Positions 17,319 to 26,195 of a stretch of DNA of 64,000 nt are shown here, piece after piece. A program made the translations under genes and the position numbers. The notes under the pieces were generated by a model. The model made no database searches and had not been told where the DNA came from. It saw nothing but the letters and a program-made list of their open reading frames with translations. The stretch spans positions 62,001 through 126,000 of the forward strand of contig CAVRBT010000008.1 of NCBI GenBank assembly GCA_963719275.1, in the 5' to 3' direction. Each line of letters opens with the position of its first letter. Position 1 is the stretch's first letter. The DNA comes from AC-32 sp963719275 (GTDB lineage: Bacteria > Actinomycetota > Thermoleophilia > Gaiellales > Gaiellaceae).

Positions 17319-17972
17319 CTAGGGCTGGGGGACGACCCGGATGTACGGCTTCGGCGAGTCCCACTCGCCGAAGATCTCCCGGGCCTCGTCGTCCGAGACC
17401 GAGCCCGCGATGATCACGTCCTCGCCCTGCCGCCAGTTCACCGGCGTGGCGACCCTGTGGTTCGCCGTGAGCTGCAACGAGTCGATCACGCGCAGCACCT
17501 CGTCGAAGTTGCGGCCGGTCGTCATCGGGTAGACCAGAATCAGCTTGATCTTCTTGTCCGGCCCGATCACGAAGACGTTGCGGACCGTCTGGTTGTCGGC
17601 CGGCGTCCGCGCGCCGGGGTCGCCGGAGACGTCGCTCCCGAGCATGCCGTACGCCTTCGAGACGCTGAAGTCGACGTCGGCGATGATCGGGTAGTTGGGC
17701 GCCGCGCCCTGCGTCTCCTCGATGTCCCTCACCCAGCCTTCGTGGTTCTCCATCGGGTCGACGGAGAGGCCGACGACCTTCACGCCGCGCTTGTCGAACT
17801 CAGGCTTGATCTTCGCCATGTGGCCGAGCTCGGTCGTGCAGACAGGCGTGAAGTCCTTCGGGTGCGAAAAGAGGATGGCCCAGGAGTCGCCGATCCACTC
17901 GTGGAAGCTGATCGGGCCGTCGGTGGTCTGGGCCTGGAAGTCGGGTGCGGTGTCGCCAAGTTGCAGCGCCAT
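17319..17972 (-). CDS. 1-Cys peroxiredoxin (Prx6 type)
   Basis: 217 residues; the peroxidatic cysteine is in HPKDFTPVCTTELG (about residues 37-50). The long C-terminal dimer domain with RVATPVNWRQGEDVIIAGSV is characteristic of the Prx6/1-Cys class. It reduces hydrogen peroxide and organic peroxides in the cytosol with an external thiol. ATG at 17972 has AGGAGG upstream. Other oxidative-stress genes in the window are the two SODs at 37 kb. Confidence 0.93.
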   Translation of the reverse strand: MALQLGDTAPDFQAQTTDGPISFHEWIGDSWAILFSHPKDFTPVCTTELGHMAKIKPEFDKRGVKVVGLSVDPMENHEGWVRDIEETQGAAPNYPIIADVDFSVSKAYGMLGSDVSGDPGARTPADNQTVRNVFVIGPDKKIKLILVYPMTTGRNFDEVLRVIDSLQLTANHRVATPVNWRQGEDVIIAGSVSDDEAREIFGEWDSPKPYIRVVPQP

Positions 17973-18098
17973 GTGTGCCCTCCTAGGACGCGGTCGCAGG
18001 AGAAGAGCGTAGTCCTTCGGCGACACCTTGCGTCGTGAACCGTTACGGGGGTGCGCCCGTATGAGCAATAAGACGCGACCAGAAAGGAGGTGGTGCTA

Positions 18099-18260
18099 GT
18101 GGCCACCCTCCACGAGCGGCAGATGGAGCAAGGCGGCATCGGCTCCTGGAGCCGGAGCCGCTGGCTCGTCGTCCTCGGAGTCGTCGCAGCCGTGATCGTC
18201 GGCATCGTGCTGATCGCGATGTTCGCCGGTGGCGGCGCAGGCGGCGCACCGGGCTACTAG
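18099..18260 (+). CDS. Small membrane protein, 53 aa
   Basis: GTG at 18099 is preceded by an excellent ribosome binding site (AAAGGAGGTGGTGCTA). The product has a short charged N-terminus (VATLHERQMEQGGIGSWSRS), one strongly hydrophobic helix (WLVVLGVVAAVIVGIVLIAM, about 22-41) and a Gly-rich tail. Its TAG stop shares the tetramer CTAG with the stop of the converging methyltransferase gene. Function unknown. Confidence 0.7.
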   Translation: MATLHERQMEQGGIGSWSRSRWLVVLGVVAAVIVGIVLIAMFAGGGAGGAPGY

Positions 18261-19381
18261 AGCGCCAAAGGGGCGGCCCACCGGCCGCCCCATTCCCACG
18301 GCCGCAGCAGGTAGAAGCGCCAGAAGTCGTGCTCGATCGGCAGCACCTCGCAAGACGAGAAGCCGGCCTGCCGCGCGTAGTCCTTCACCGTCTGCGGGCG
18401 GATTACGGTGCCCGTGCCGGCCGCGCCCTCTCCGACCATCCCGACCGGGAGGCAGTGGAAGACGCTGAAGCCATAGAACAGCCGCTCGACCTCGCTCGCG
18501 GGCGCGCTGAACTCCTCCTCGGCGCGCTCGTCGCCGATGAAGACGAGGCCGCCGTCGCCCAGCAGGCCCCGCGCGGCCTTCAGCACCTCGACCGGGTACG
18601 ACATGTCGTGGAGCGCCTCGAAGATCGTCACGAGGTCGTACCGGCCCGCAAGGCCGGCGTCGGCCGCGTTGCGCTCGTGGAAGGTGACCCGGTCCTCGAC
18701 GCCGCTGCCCTCGAGGTTCGTCTTGGCGGCCTCGATCGAGGCGCGGTCCGAGTCGATGCCGTCGACCCGCGCGTTCGGGTACGCGCGCGCGATCTCGATG
18801 CTCGACCGGCCCTGGCCACAGGCGACGTCGGCCACACGCGCAGGCTCGGAGGAGCTGAGCCGCTCGTGGATCTCCGGCACCGCGGGCAGCCACTCCTTGC
18901 CGAGCTGCTTCTCGAACAGCGGTCGCGTGAACGCGGCCTGCGACTCGTGCAGGTCCTCGCCGTAGTCGGCGTACGAGACGCCGCCGCCGGTCCGGAACGC
19001 CTCCGCGACCGCGTCGACCGGGCCGATCGAGGCCAGCACCGCCCGGGCAAGCGGGGCGGTGTAGTTCAGGCTCGTCGTGTCGAGGAGGACCTCGTCGTGC
19101 CCGGCGGGAAGGCTGAACCGCCGCTCCTCCGCATCCCCCTGGACGTCCAGCAACTCGCTCGCGGCCTGGTGCTCGAGCCATTCGCGCGCGTAGCGCTCGT
19201 GGACTCCGGCAGCCGCCGACAGCTCTGCCGAGGTCATCGCGCCGTGATCGACAAGCGCACGGTAGAGGCCGAGCCGGTCACCGAGGTAGACGGAGAAGAG
19301 GTCGAACGCGCCGACGGCGTTCAGGAACAGTCGCTCCGCGAGCGCATCTCGGCGCTCGACGGCCGCAGGTGCAGAAGCCAT
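18257..19381 (-). CDS. SAM-dependent methyltransferase with N-terminal dimerisation wHTH
   Basis: 374 residues. The first ~110 form the winged-helix dimerisation domain of O-methyltransferase-type enzymes (LGLYRALVDHGAMTSAELSA). The SAM-binding motif is VADVACGQGRSSIEIARAYP (about residues 190-209), followed by GIDSD and VTIFEALHDM. Substrate unknown; relatives methylate small molecules. ATG at 19381 was chosen at the first methionine in frame with good family agreement. Divergent from the aminotransferase gene. Confidence 0.87.
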   Translation of the reverse strand: MASAPAAVERRDALAERLFLNAVGAFDLFSVYLGDRLGLYRALVDHGAMTSAELSAAAGVHERYAREWLEHQAASELLDVQGDAEERRFSLPAGHDEVLLDTTSLNYTAPLARAVLASIGPVDAVAEAFRTGGGVSYADYGEDLHESQAAFTRPLFEKQLGKEWLPAVPEIHERLSSSEPARVADVACGQGRSSIEIARAYPNARVDGIDSDRASIEAAKTNLEGSGVEDRVTFHERNAADAGLAGRYDLVTIFEALHDMSYPVEVLKAARGLLGDGGLVFIGDERAEEEFSAPASEVERLFYGFSVFHCLPVGMVGEGAAGTGTVIRPQTVKDYARQAGFSSCEVLPIEHDFWRFYLLRPWEWGGRWAAPLAL

Positions 19382-19458
19382 TTCACCCTCCCGGTCGGGA
19401 GCCGGAAATCTTCGCCCGCCGGCTGTCGCGACGCAAGTGCGCGAAGTAGGCTTGCGCC

Positions 19459-20721
19459 GTGGCGACCGAGCAGCTGCACGACACCGCGGCCGTCCGCGAG
19501 GCGCGCGAGCGGCTCGTGCCACGCGGAGTCGCGACCACCGACCTCGTCGTCACACGCGCCGAGGGCTCGACGCTGTGGGACGCCGACGGGAACGAGCTGC
19601 TCGACTTCGCCGGCGGGATCGCCTGCCAGAACCTCGGGCACAACCCCGAGGCCGTCGTGCGGGCGGTGCACGACCAGGTCGACCACTACCTGCACCAGTG
19701 CTTCATGGTCGGGATGTACGAGCCGTACGTGGAGGTCGCGCGGCGGCTGGACGAGCTCTGGCCCGGCGAATCGGCGACGAAGACGCTGCTCGTCAACTCG
19801 GGCGCGGAGGCCGTCGAGAACGCCGTCAAGATCGCGCGCGCCGCGACCGGGCGGCCCGGCGTTGTCGTCTTCGACCGCGCCTTCCACGGCCGCACCAACC
19901 TGACCATGGCGATGACCTCGAAGCTCGTCTACAAGCAGGGCTTCGGCCCGCTCGCGCCGGAGGTCTACCGGGCACCCGCGCCGTACCCGTACCGCGGCGT
20001 GTCGGTCGAGGACGCGCTCGCGGGCCTCGAGCTGCTCTTCAAGCAGGACGTCTCGCCGGACGCGGTCGCGTGCGTCGTGCTCGAAACAGTCCAGGGCGAG
20101 GGCGGCTTCATCCCGATGCCGTCAGAGTTCGTCCGGGCGCTGAGGGAGCTCTGCGACCGGCACGGGATCGTCTACGTCGCCGACGAGGTGCAGTCGGGCT
20201 GCGGCCGCACCGGCGCCGTCTGGGCGATCGAGCGTTCGGGCGTCGAGCCTGACCTGATCGTCTCGGGGAAGACGCTCGGGGGCGGCCTTCCGCTCGCGGC
20301 CGTCACCGGCAAGGCGGAGCTGATGGACGCACCGCATCCCGGCGGGCTCGGCGGCACCTTCGGGGGCAACCCGGTCTCGTGCGCCGCCGCCTGCGCCGTG
20401 CTCGACCAGCTCGCCGAGCCCGGCTTCCGTGAGCGCGCGGAGGCCGTCGCACAGCTCATGCGCTCGCGGCTAGACGAGCTCGCCTCGCGCCACGACGAGA
20501 TCGGCGAAGTGCGCGGGCTCGGGTCGATGCTCGCGCTCGAGCTGGCCGAGCGCTCGCCGGACCGCGCGCGTGAGATCACCGTCGCCGCCCGCGAGCAGGG
20601 CCTGTTGCTGCTCGCATGCGGCCTCTACGGCAACGTGATCCGCTTGCTGCCGCCGCTCACGGCGAGCGACGAGGAGCTCGAGCGCGGCCTCGGCATCCTC
20701 GAGCACGCCCTCGGCGCTTAG
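19459..20721 (+). CDS. Class III aminotransferase (4-aminobutyrate aminotransferase-like)
   Basis: 420 residues of fold-type I PLP enzyme. VNSGAEAVENAVKIARAATG binds the cofactor phosphate, VADEVQSGCGRTG contains the Asp that pairs with the pyridine nitrogen, and SGKTLGGGLPLAAVTG has the Schiff-base lysine. The best family match is GABA/omega-amino acid transaminases. GTG 19459 has TAGGCT at 19447-19452 with a 6-bp gap, a leaderless signature. No succinate-semialdehyde dehydrogenase is nearby. Confidence 0.9.
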   Translation: MATEQLHDTAAVREARERLVPRGVATTDLVVTRAEGSTLWDADGNELLDFAGGIACQNLGHNPEAVVRAVHDQVDHYLHQCFMVGMYEPYVEVARRLDELWPGESATKTLLVNSGAEAVENAVKIARAATGRPGVVVFDRAFHGRTNLTMAMTSKLVYKQGFGPLAPEVYRAPAPYPYRGVSVEDALAGLELLFKQDVSPDAVACVVLETVQGEGGFIPMPSEFVRALRELCDRHGIVYVADEVQSGCGRTGAVWAIERSGVEPDLIVSGKTLGGGLPLAAVTGKAELMDAPHPGGLGGTFGGNPVSCAAACAVLDQLAEPGFRERAEAVAQLMRSRLDELASRHDEIGEVRGLGSMLALELAERSPDRAREITVAAREQGLLLLACGLYGNVIRLLPPLTASDEELERGLGILEHALGA

Positions 20722-20730
20722 CGCCGGCCG

Positions 20731-22080
20731 CTACGGCTGGACGTTCTGGTTGAGGCGGAAGACGTTGTCGGGGTCCCACTCGCGCTTCAGCGCGACGAGC
20801 CGCTCGTACTTCGCATCGCCGTAGACAGTACGGGCCACCCCCGCGCCGACCTCGGCGACGTCGTTGACGTACCGGCCGCCCGACGCGAACGGCGCCAGGT
20901 CGGCGAGCGCGTCACGCCCCCACGAGCGGCACTGCCGGTCGAGAGCGGGATCGTCCCACAGCGCTTCCGCCGCCAGCCACACCGCGGCCTCGCGGCCCGT
21001 GAAGGCGGTCGCCTCCTCCGGGACGTCCGAGATAGCTCGGCCCCAGGCCCACACCGAGAACTCGCAGTCGGCTCCGTCGGGGGCGCGCGTCGCGTGCTCG
21101 ACACAGAGGTCGACCGCCTCGTCCGGGAACGACGGAAGGAACGCGCTCTTCATGTAGAAGCGATGCCCCCAGTCCTGCGTCTCGTCGTTCAGGTGCTGCG
21201 CCGCAAGATGCGGCATCGCCCCGATCGAGTCTCTGACCGGCGGTCCGAACGCACGCACGGTTGCCAGATCGCGCTCGGCCTGCTGGGGCGTGCCGCAATG
21301 CAGCACCGTGAGGAAGACGAAGGCGTCCTCGGCTTCTCGGTTGCTTGCGAGGCCGAAGGACAAGAAGAGCTCGTCCGGGCCGCTCTCGGCGAGCTCGCGG
21401 TACAGGGCGACGAGCCCGCGGGCCCGCTCGAGCGGATGGACGACGGTCCCGAAGGTGATCGCGTGATCGAGCGTATGGAGCCGGTACTCGAAGGAGGTCA
21501 CGATCCCGAAGTTCGGCCCGGCGCCGCGCAGACCCCAGAAGAGCTCGGGGTGCTCGTCGTCGGACGCGCGCACAAGCCGGCCGTCCGCAGTAACGAGCTC
21601 GACCGCGGCGAGGTTGTCGATCGTGAGCCCGAACTTCCGCTGGAGCCGTCCCATCCCGCCTCCGAGCGTCAGGCCGGCGACTCCCGTATGCGAGACGACG
21701 CCGACCGGACAGACGAGCCCGTGCGCCTGGGCCGCTTCATCGAGCTCGGCGAGGAGCGCGCCGCCGCTCACCCGCGCCGTGCGCCGCTCCGGATCGACCT
21801 CGGCTCCCCGCATTGCGGAGAGGTCGATCACGATCCCGTCGTCGCAGGTCGAGAGCCCGGGGATGCTGTGACCGCCGCACCGGACCGCGACCACGAGCTC
21901 CTCCTCGCGCGCGAAGCGAAGCGCGGTGACGACGTCGTCGACGCCCACAGGCCGGACGACGACAGCGGGACGGCGGTCGAACATCTTGTTCCAGACGGCG
22001 CGAGCCCCGTCGTAACCGGGGTCAGCAGGCAGGACGATCTCGCCGGCGAACGTCTCGCGAAGTGAGCTCAGGCCTTTCAC
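20731..22080 (-). CDS. FAD-linked oxidase (berberine-bridge-enzyme type)
   Basis: 449 residues: an FAD-binding PCMH domain (AVRCGGHSIPGLSTCDDGIV, where the His can carry covalent FAD; TLGGGMGRLQRKFGL) and a C-terminal BBE segment (RYVNDVAEVG...YERLVALKREWDPDNVFRLNQN). No cysteine is obvious at the second FAD attachment site, so attachment may be single. It oxidises small sugars or secondary metabolites in known relatives. Starts at GTG 22080, divergent from the GAF protein. Confidence 0.88.
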   Translation of the reverse strand: MKGLSSLRETFAGEIVLPADPGYDGARAVWNKMFDRRPAVVVRPVGVDDVVTALRFAREEELVVAVRCGGHSIPGLSTCDDGIVIDLSAMRGAEVDPERRTARVSGGALLAELDEAAQAHGLVCPVGVVSHTGVAGLTLGGGMGRLQRKFGLTIDNLAAVELVTADGRLVRASDDEHPELFWGLRGAGPNFGIVTSFEYRLHTLDHAITFGTVVHPLERARGLVALYRELAESGPDELFLSFGLASNREAEDAFVFLTVLHCGTPQQAERDLATVRAFGPPVRDSIGAMPHLAAQHLNDETQDWGHRFYMKSAFLPSFPDEAVDLCVEHATRAPDGADCEFSVWAWGRAISDVPEEATAFTGREAAVWLAAEALWDDPALDRQCRSWGRDALADLAPFASGGRYVNDVAEVGAGVARTVYGDAKYERLVALKREWDPDNVFRLNQNVQP

Positions 22081-22130
22081 GTCGGCTCATCATCGCCGAG
22101 TTGGAAGCGAAGGCCCTAGGCTGCCGGATT

Positions 22131-22622
22131 GTGACGACGGATTCGTTCGCGCGCAGCGCGGCCGCACTGGAGGCCGAGACGACGATTCGGGGGCTCCTCG
22201 GCGCGGCCTGCCGAGAGCTCGTCGAGCTGACCGGCGCCACGGCGTGCGCGATCTCACGCGTGATCGGCGACCTGCTCGTCGGGCTCGACGAGCACACGAC
22301 CGGCGGGCGGCCGCTCGCGCATGGGCACGAGTACCTGATCTCGGACTTCCCGCTGACGCGCGAGGTCGTCGAGAGCGGCGAGCCGCGCTGGCTCTCGCAG
22401 CTCGACGAGAACCCAGAGGAGAACGAGGCGGCGCTGCTCGCGAAGCTCGGCTTCGAGTCGCTGCTGATGGTCTGCCTGCCGACGAGCGACGGGTGCTGGG
22501 GCCTCGTGGAGGTCTACTCGCAGCACGGGCGGTTCGGGGAGGAGGACGCCGAGCTCGCGGCGCGCTTCGCCGCCCGCACCGGCGAGCTGCTCGAGCGCCT
22601 GGACCTCCCGGCCCGACGCTGA
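22131..22622 (+). CDS. GAF-domain protein
   Basis: 163 residues comprising a single GAF domain: TTIRGLLGAACRELVELTGA as the first helix, then the small-molecule pocket and SLLMVCLPTSDGCWGLVEVY near the C-terminal strand. No output domain is fused, so it may act with a separate partner. GTG at 22131 follows TAGGCT by eight bases; a longer frame upstream would overlap the divergent oxidase start and is less likely. Confidence 0.8.
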   Translation: MTTDSFARSAAALEAETTIRGLLGAACRELVELTGATACAISRVIGDLLVGLDEHTTGGRPLAHGHEYLISDFPLTREVVESGEPRWLSQLDENPEENEAALLAKLGFESLLMVCLPTSDGCWGLVEVYSQHGRFGEEDAELAARFAARTGELLERLDLPARR

Positions 22623-22642
22623 GCCTTTGCTAGCTTGGCCTC

Positions 22643-22810
22643 GTGGCCGAGCGTTACGAAGTCGTCTGCCCCCACTGCTCGAAGAAGTTCGAGGCGGAGC
22701 TGCTCGTGGCGTCCTCAGCTCCCGGCCCGCGCGGCTTCAAATGCGCGCATTGCCGCCTGTTCGTCCCGTTCGACCGCGCAGCGACGCAGCCCGAAGAGCC
22801 GGCCGCCTAG
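22643..22810 (+). CDS. Small zinc-ribbon protein, 55 aa
   Basis: Two CxxC pairs, CPHC (residues 9-12) and CAHC (34-37), about 22 residues apart, as in a zinc ribbon of the kind used to bind nucleic acid or partner proteins. GTG at 22643 has TAGCTT at 22631-22636 with a 6-bp gap. Its TAG stop overlaps, in CTAG, the stop of the converging AHSA1-VOC gene. Confidence 0.75.
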   Translation: MAERYEVVCPHCSKKFEAELLVASSAPGPRGFKCAHCRLFVPFDRAATQPEEPAA

Positions 22811-23649
22811 CGCGGCTGTGTTGGGCGGGCCTGGGCAAAGCGCCAGCGCCGGCCTTCGAGATCGAGCGCGACGTAGGACGTGTAACCGGTTCGTTCGATC
22901 TCCTGGGCGATCTCGGCTCCATGTTCTCGCGTGCGCGCGAGATGCCCCTCGAGGTCGTCGACGAAGACCCAGGGCACGTGCGTGACCTGTGCGAGGTCTG
23001 CGGGCCCGGCCAGCGGCTCGATCACCAATGATGCGTTGCCCGCGTAAAGCTCGATCCACGGGAAGCCGTACTCCTCGTCGGTCAGCGGGTCGTCTCCTTC
23101 CGGCAGCGCGCTCGGCGACTCGAAGCCGAACACGTCGACCAGCCAGCGCGCGGCGGCCGCTGGCCGCGCGTAACCGAGCGTGAGCGCGAGCCTTGCCAGC
23201 TCGCGAGGCTCGCGCGGCGCCGAGTCGCGCCGCCGCATCCAGGCGCCGAACCACGCCGGCGTCACTGCGACGAACGACGAGCCTCCCCGGTCCTCGCCCC
23301 CCTCGGCAACCGTCGCCTCGAGCCGGACGAGCGTTCCGGCGGCGATCGGCTCGAAGCGGACGTCGATCGAGACGTCGTCGAGCGAGCTTCTCCAGGCAAC
23401 CCGCTCGCCCGGCTCCCAGGCGGTGATGCGCGCAAGCTCGAGCGCGTCGCTGCGCTCGGCGTCGTAGACCTCGAGGATCCGGCCGCCCACGCCGGGCTCG
23501 CAGCGCATCTCGACGAGCCGGCCGGAGTCGTACGCGTTGATCGGCCCGCGCACCCACCAGAGGTCGAGCTCCTCCGTGAACGCCGTGAACGCCGTCTGCG
23601 GGTCCGCGGACACCTCCACCGTCGACTCGCGCGAACGCGGTTCGCTCAT
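22807..23649 (-). CDS. AHSA1/SRPBCC - VOC fusion protein
   Basis: 280 residues. Residues 1-145 are an AHSA1-like SRPBCC ligand-binding domain (STVEVSADPQTAFTAFTEEL, ending around FVAVTPAWFGAWM). Residues 150-280 form a glyoxalase/VOC domain (LALTLGYARPAAAARWLVDV, GFPWIELYAG, YVALDLEGRRWRFAQ). The start overlaps the ArsR stop in ATGA, a common ArsR-AHSA1 pairing, but the fused VOC half is less usual. Probable role: small-molecule binding, turnover or resistance under ArsR control. Confidence 0.88.
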   Translation of the reverse strand: MSEPRSRESTVEVSADPQTAFTAFTEELDLWWVRGPINAYDSGRLVEMRCEPGVGGRILEVYDAERSDALELARITAWEPGERVAWRSSLDDVSIDVRFEPIAAGTLVRLEATVAEGGEDRGGSSFVAVTPAWFGAWMRRRDSAPREPRELARLALTLGYARPAAAARWLVDVFGFESPSALPEGDDPLTDEEYGFPWIELYAGNASLVIEPLAGPADLAQVTHVPWVFVDDLEGHLARTREHGAEIAQEIERTGYTSYVALDLEGRRWRFAQARPTQPR

Positions 23650-23978
23650 CGTTCGCTCCTCCCTTCGACGTACCGCTTGAAGGACGCAAGCTGCTCCTCG
23701 CTCGCCGCCTGGAGCTCGTCGAGCCACTCGCGCAGCGGGGCGATCGACTCCGGCCTGAGCCAGAACACCCGCGCCCGCGCGTCGTCGGCCGGACGCTCGT
23801 CGACGACGATGCCGGCCTCCAGCAGGACGCGTAGGTGGCGGCTCATCGTCGGCGCGGAGGTTCCCGAAGCGGCGGCGAGCTCGCCTGCCCGGTGCGGGCG
23901 CTCGCGCAGGAGCTGGACGACCCGACGCCGCGTCGGGTCGGCGAGCGCAGTCAGGACCGGAGCGAACTCGGTTGCCAT
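23646..23978 (-). CDS. ArsR-family winged-helix regulator
   Basis: 110 residues. ALADPTRRRVVQLLRERPHR and the recognition helix SAPTMSRHLRVLLEAGIVVD are classic ArsR/SmtB features. No metal-binding cysteines are present, so this is likely the non-metal subgroup that pairs with AHSA1 proteins. Coupled (ATGA) to the SRPBCC-VOC gene. The region upstream contains AAATATTTAT and a CGCAA-CTA-TTGCG palindrome (24002-24014), either of which could be its operator. Confidence 0.9.
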   Translation of the reverse strand: MATEFAPVLTALADPTRRRVVQLLRERPHRAGELAAASGTSAPTMSRHLRVLLEAGIVVDERPADDARARVFWLRPESIAPLREWLDELQAASEEQLASFKRYVEGRSER

Positions 23979-24014
23979 AGACCGAAATATTTATCACACA
24001 ACGCAACTATTGCG

Positions 24015-26141
24015 CTAGCGACTCAGCGCAACACGAACTTCGCGCAGCAGCGGCGCGGCTGCCGGCCCGCTGACCACGAACGCCCGGATGCGGTTGCGTC
24101 CGGTGGCGAATGCGCTCGGGGCCGGGAGAACCGAGAAGCGCAGCTGCCCCGTGTCTTTCTCGCGATAGACCTGCGACACCGCGGCGATCGTCCCGTTCAA
24201 CGCAAGCGCCAGCGTCTGCCCGGACCGCAGCCCGGAGACGGTTCCTGCCAGCGGCGACGGGATCAGCTGCGAGCGCCGCGGCAGCGACCGCAACAGCCGG
24301 CTTCCGACGCCGTCGACAGTCGCGGCCGTCGACGGCGCCCCGTGGACCTGCAGCGAGCCGACGCGCTTGCCGACGAGCACCCAGTAGCGGCCGGTCGCGG
24401 CGAGCTTCGGCCCCCAGCTCCCGCTGCCGAACAGGCGCAGCTTCCGCTCGCGCGCGCTCAGCCGTAGCGCCTGCGCCTGCCGGAACGACGTCCTGAACGT
24501 CCCGACCCGCACCGTCGGCGACCCCGGGCCCGGCGACAGCACGGAGCGCCCGTCGACGTGCCAGCCGATCTTCACGCCGAGGAGCGAGGCGATCGTCGGC
24601 AGGACGTCGACGCTCTGGACGTGACGCTCGATCACGCGGCCCTCGTCCTTGCCGGGCAGCTTCACGAACAGCGGGATGAACGCGATGTCGCCGAGGTTCG
24701 TCTGCGTCGGGTCGCGACGGTTGTCCCCGCCGCGGAAGCTGTCGCCTTCGTCGACCGTCACGATCACGAGCGCGCGGTCCCAGAGCCCGGTCTGGTGTAG
24801 CCGGGCGACGAACCTGCCGAGCAGCTTGTCCGCGAACCCCACCTGCAGCAGGTGCCGCTGCCATGCCTGCTCGGCCAGTGACTCGTTCCACCACTCCTCT
24901 TCGGTCCGGCCGGGGGCCCGAGGCACCGCGACGGCCCGCACGCGCCCGTCCGGGAAATACAGCCACGGTCCGTGCGGGAAGAGCACATGCAGGTAGTCGA
25001 GGGTGGGCGTCCGCCCCGGCGGCCGGAGTTTCGTCAGCCAGCGGTTGAAGTCGCGCAGGCGGCCGATGTAGAACGTCTTCAGGTTTACCTTTGGCGGCTT
25101 CACGCTGCCCTCGAGCTGACTCCCCGTGTCGGCGCCGAAGTTCGCCCAGGACTCGTCGATCGGCGCGAGGCGGGTCTCGAGCGGCGGCGGCGCGAGCAGG
25201 TGCAGATAGACGGTCTGCGCGTCCGACCACAGCGAGGCCAGGCGGGACTGCGCGTTCGGCTTCTTACGCCGGCAGAGCCGAGCCGGACACAGCGCCGTCT
25301 GCGTCTCCACGACGTTCAACCCGTAGCGCTTGCCCAGGAGCGTGAACAGGTTATTGGGGTGATCCTGGTAGACGGGCAGCGTCCCTTTCTTCGGGAATTG
25401 CCCCGTGAGCAGCGCTGGTACCGCGACGGTGGTCGTGCTCGACACGGTGGTCATGTTGCGGAACCAAAGCGCGCTCTTCGCGAAGCGCGCGAAGTTCGGG
25501 AACCGACCGGCGTCGATCTTGCCGTTCTCGTCCTCGAGCGAGATCGTCGGGAACTCGTCCAGGAGGAGGAAGACGACCGGCGTGGGATTCCGGACGTTTG
25601 CCGCCGCGGCGCGGGCCTGCGCGTTCGGAAAGACGAGGCGCTCGACCGGGGTGTTGAAGAGGAACACGCCGAGGAAGACGAGCGGCGCGAGCGCGAGGAT
25701 GGTCAGGAACGAACGCACAGGCGCGAGCCGCCAAACCGCCACGGCCAAGCCGAGGCCGATCAGGACGGCGCCGGCAATCAGGGCGGTGGTCCCGTCGACG
25801 CCAGAGCGCTTCAGCGCCTGAATGCCGAAGACGGCACCGAGAAAGCCGACGAACGCGAGGTGGAGCACGTAGGCAGCCATCTCGCTGAAAAGACCGACGA
25901 CGACCTCGATCGCGAGCAGCACGAGGGCCGGCACGAAGGTCACGACGAGCGCGAAGAGCACGATGTCGCCGGGAGTCGAGCCGTGGGCCGCGAAGAACTC
26001 GGCGTTCTTGCCGAGCAGGTCGAACAGCGGCTGCGCGAGCGCGAAGCCGGACGCGGCCAGGAGCTGTGCGCCGCGTGCGGCAGGAACGCCCAACCGACCC
26101 CTCCACGCGACGCGCGAGAGCTGCACGTCTGCGACTGCCAT
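24015..26141 (-). CDS. Membrane sulfatase/phosphatase-superfamily protein
   Basis: 708 residues. The N-terminal 180 residues hold about five membrane helices (LFALVVTFVPALVLLAIEVV and following). The rest is an extracytoplasmic alkaline-phosphatase-fold domain: PVVFLLLDEFPTISLEDENG supplies metal-binding acids, the SSTTTVAVPALLTGQFP region the nucleophile, and IVTVDEGDSFRGGDNRRD the C-terminal metal site. The layout resembles LtaS-type polymer synthases or transferases. It is divergent from a GT-C-like membrane protein, suggesting a joint role in envelope polymer assembly. Confidence 0.82.
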   Translation of the reverse strand: MAVADVQLSRVAWRGRLGVPAARGAQLLAASGFALAQPLFDLLGKNAEFFAAHGSTPGDIVLFALVVTFVPALVLLAIEVVVGLFSEMAAYVLHLAFVGFLGAVFGIQALKRSGVDGTTALIAGAVLIGLGLAVAVWRLAPVRSFLTILALAPLVFLGVFLFNTPVERLVFPNAQARAAAANVRNPTPVVFLLLDEFPTISLEDENGKIDAGRFPNFARFAKSALWFRNMTTVSSTTTVAVPALLTGQFPKKGTLPVYQDHPNNLFTLLGKRYGLNVVETQTALCPARLCRRKKPNAQSRLASLWSDAQTVYLHLLAPPPLETRLAPIDESWANFGADTGSQLEGSVKPPKVNLKTFYIGRLRDFNRWLTKLRPPGRTPTLDYLHVLFPHGPWLYFPDGRVRAVAVPRAPGRTEEEWWNESLAEQAWQRHLLQVGFADKLLGRFVARLHQTGLWDRALVIVTVDEGDSFRGGDNRRDPTQTNLGDIAFIPLFVKLPGKDEGRVIERHVQSVDVLPTIASLLGVKIGWHVDGRSVLSPGPGSPTVRVGTFRTSFRQAQALRLSARERKLRLFGSGSWGPKLAATGRYWVLVGKRVGSLQVHGAPSTAATVDGVGSRLLRSLPRRSQLIPSPLAGTVSGLRSGQTLALALNGTIAAVSQVYREKDTGQLRFSVLPAPSAFATGRNRIRAFVVSGPAAAPLLREVRVALSR

Positions 26142-26151
26142 CGCTCGAAGT

Positions 26152-26169
26152 ATCCCTCGTTCAAGGGAT
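26152..26169. promoter_or_regulatory. Palindrome in the divergent promoter gap
   Basis: ATCCCT (26152-26157) and AGGGAT (26164-26169) form a 6-bp inverted repeat in the 54-bp gap between the sulfatase-like and GT-C-like genes. Possibly a shared operator; no regulator is adjacent. Confidence 0.35.
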
Positions 26170-26195
26170 GGCGGCTCGGTGCCGATAGCGACCTC

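Noticed and set aside
24002..24014. CGCAA-CTA-TTGCG palindrome as a definite ArsR operator
   Set aside because: It sits at the end of the sulfatase-like gene, and the A/T-rich stretch nearer the arsR start is an equal candidate; kept only as a remark.
24972..26195. Long plus-strand extension before the GT-C-like protein
   Set aside because: Composition (Glu, Arg, Gln runs) is that of an antisense frame over the sulfatase-like gene; membrane-protein homology starts after GTG 26196.
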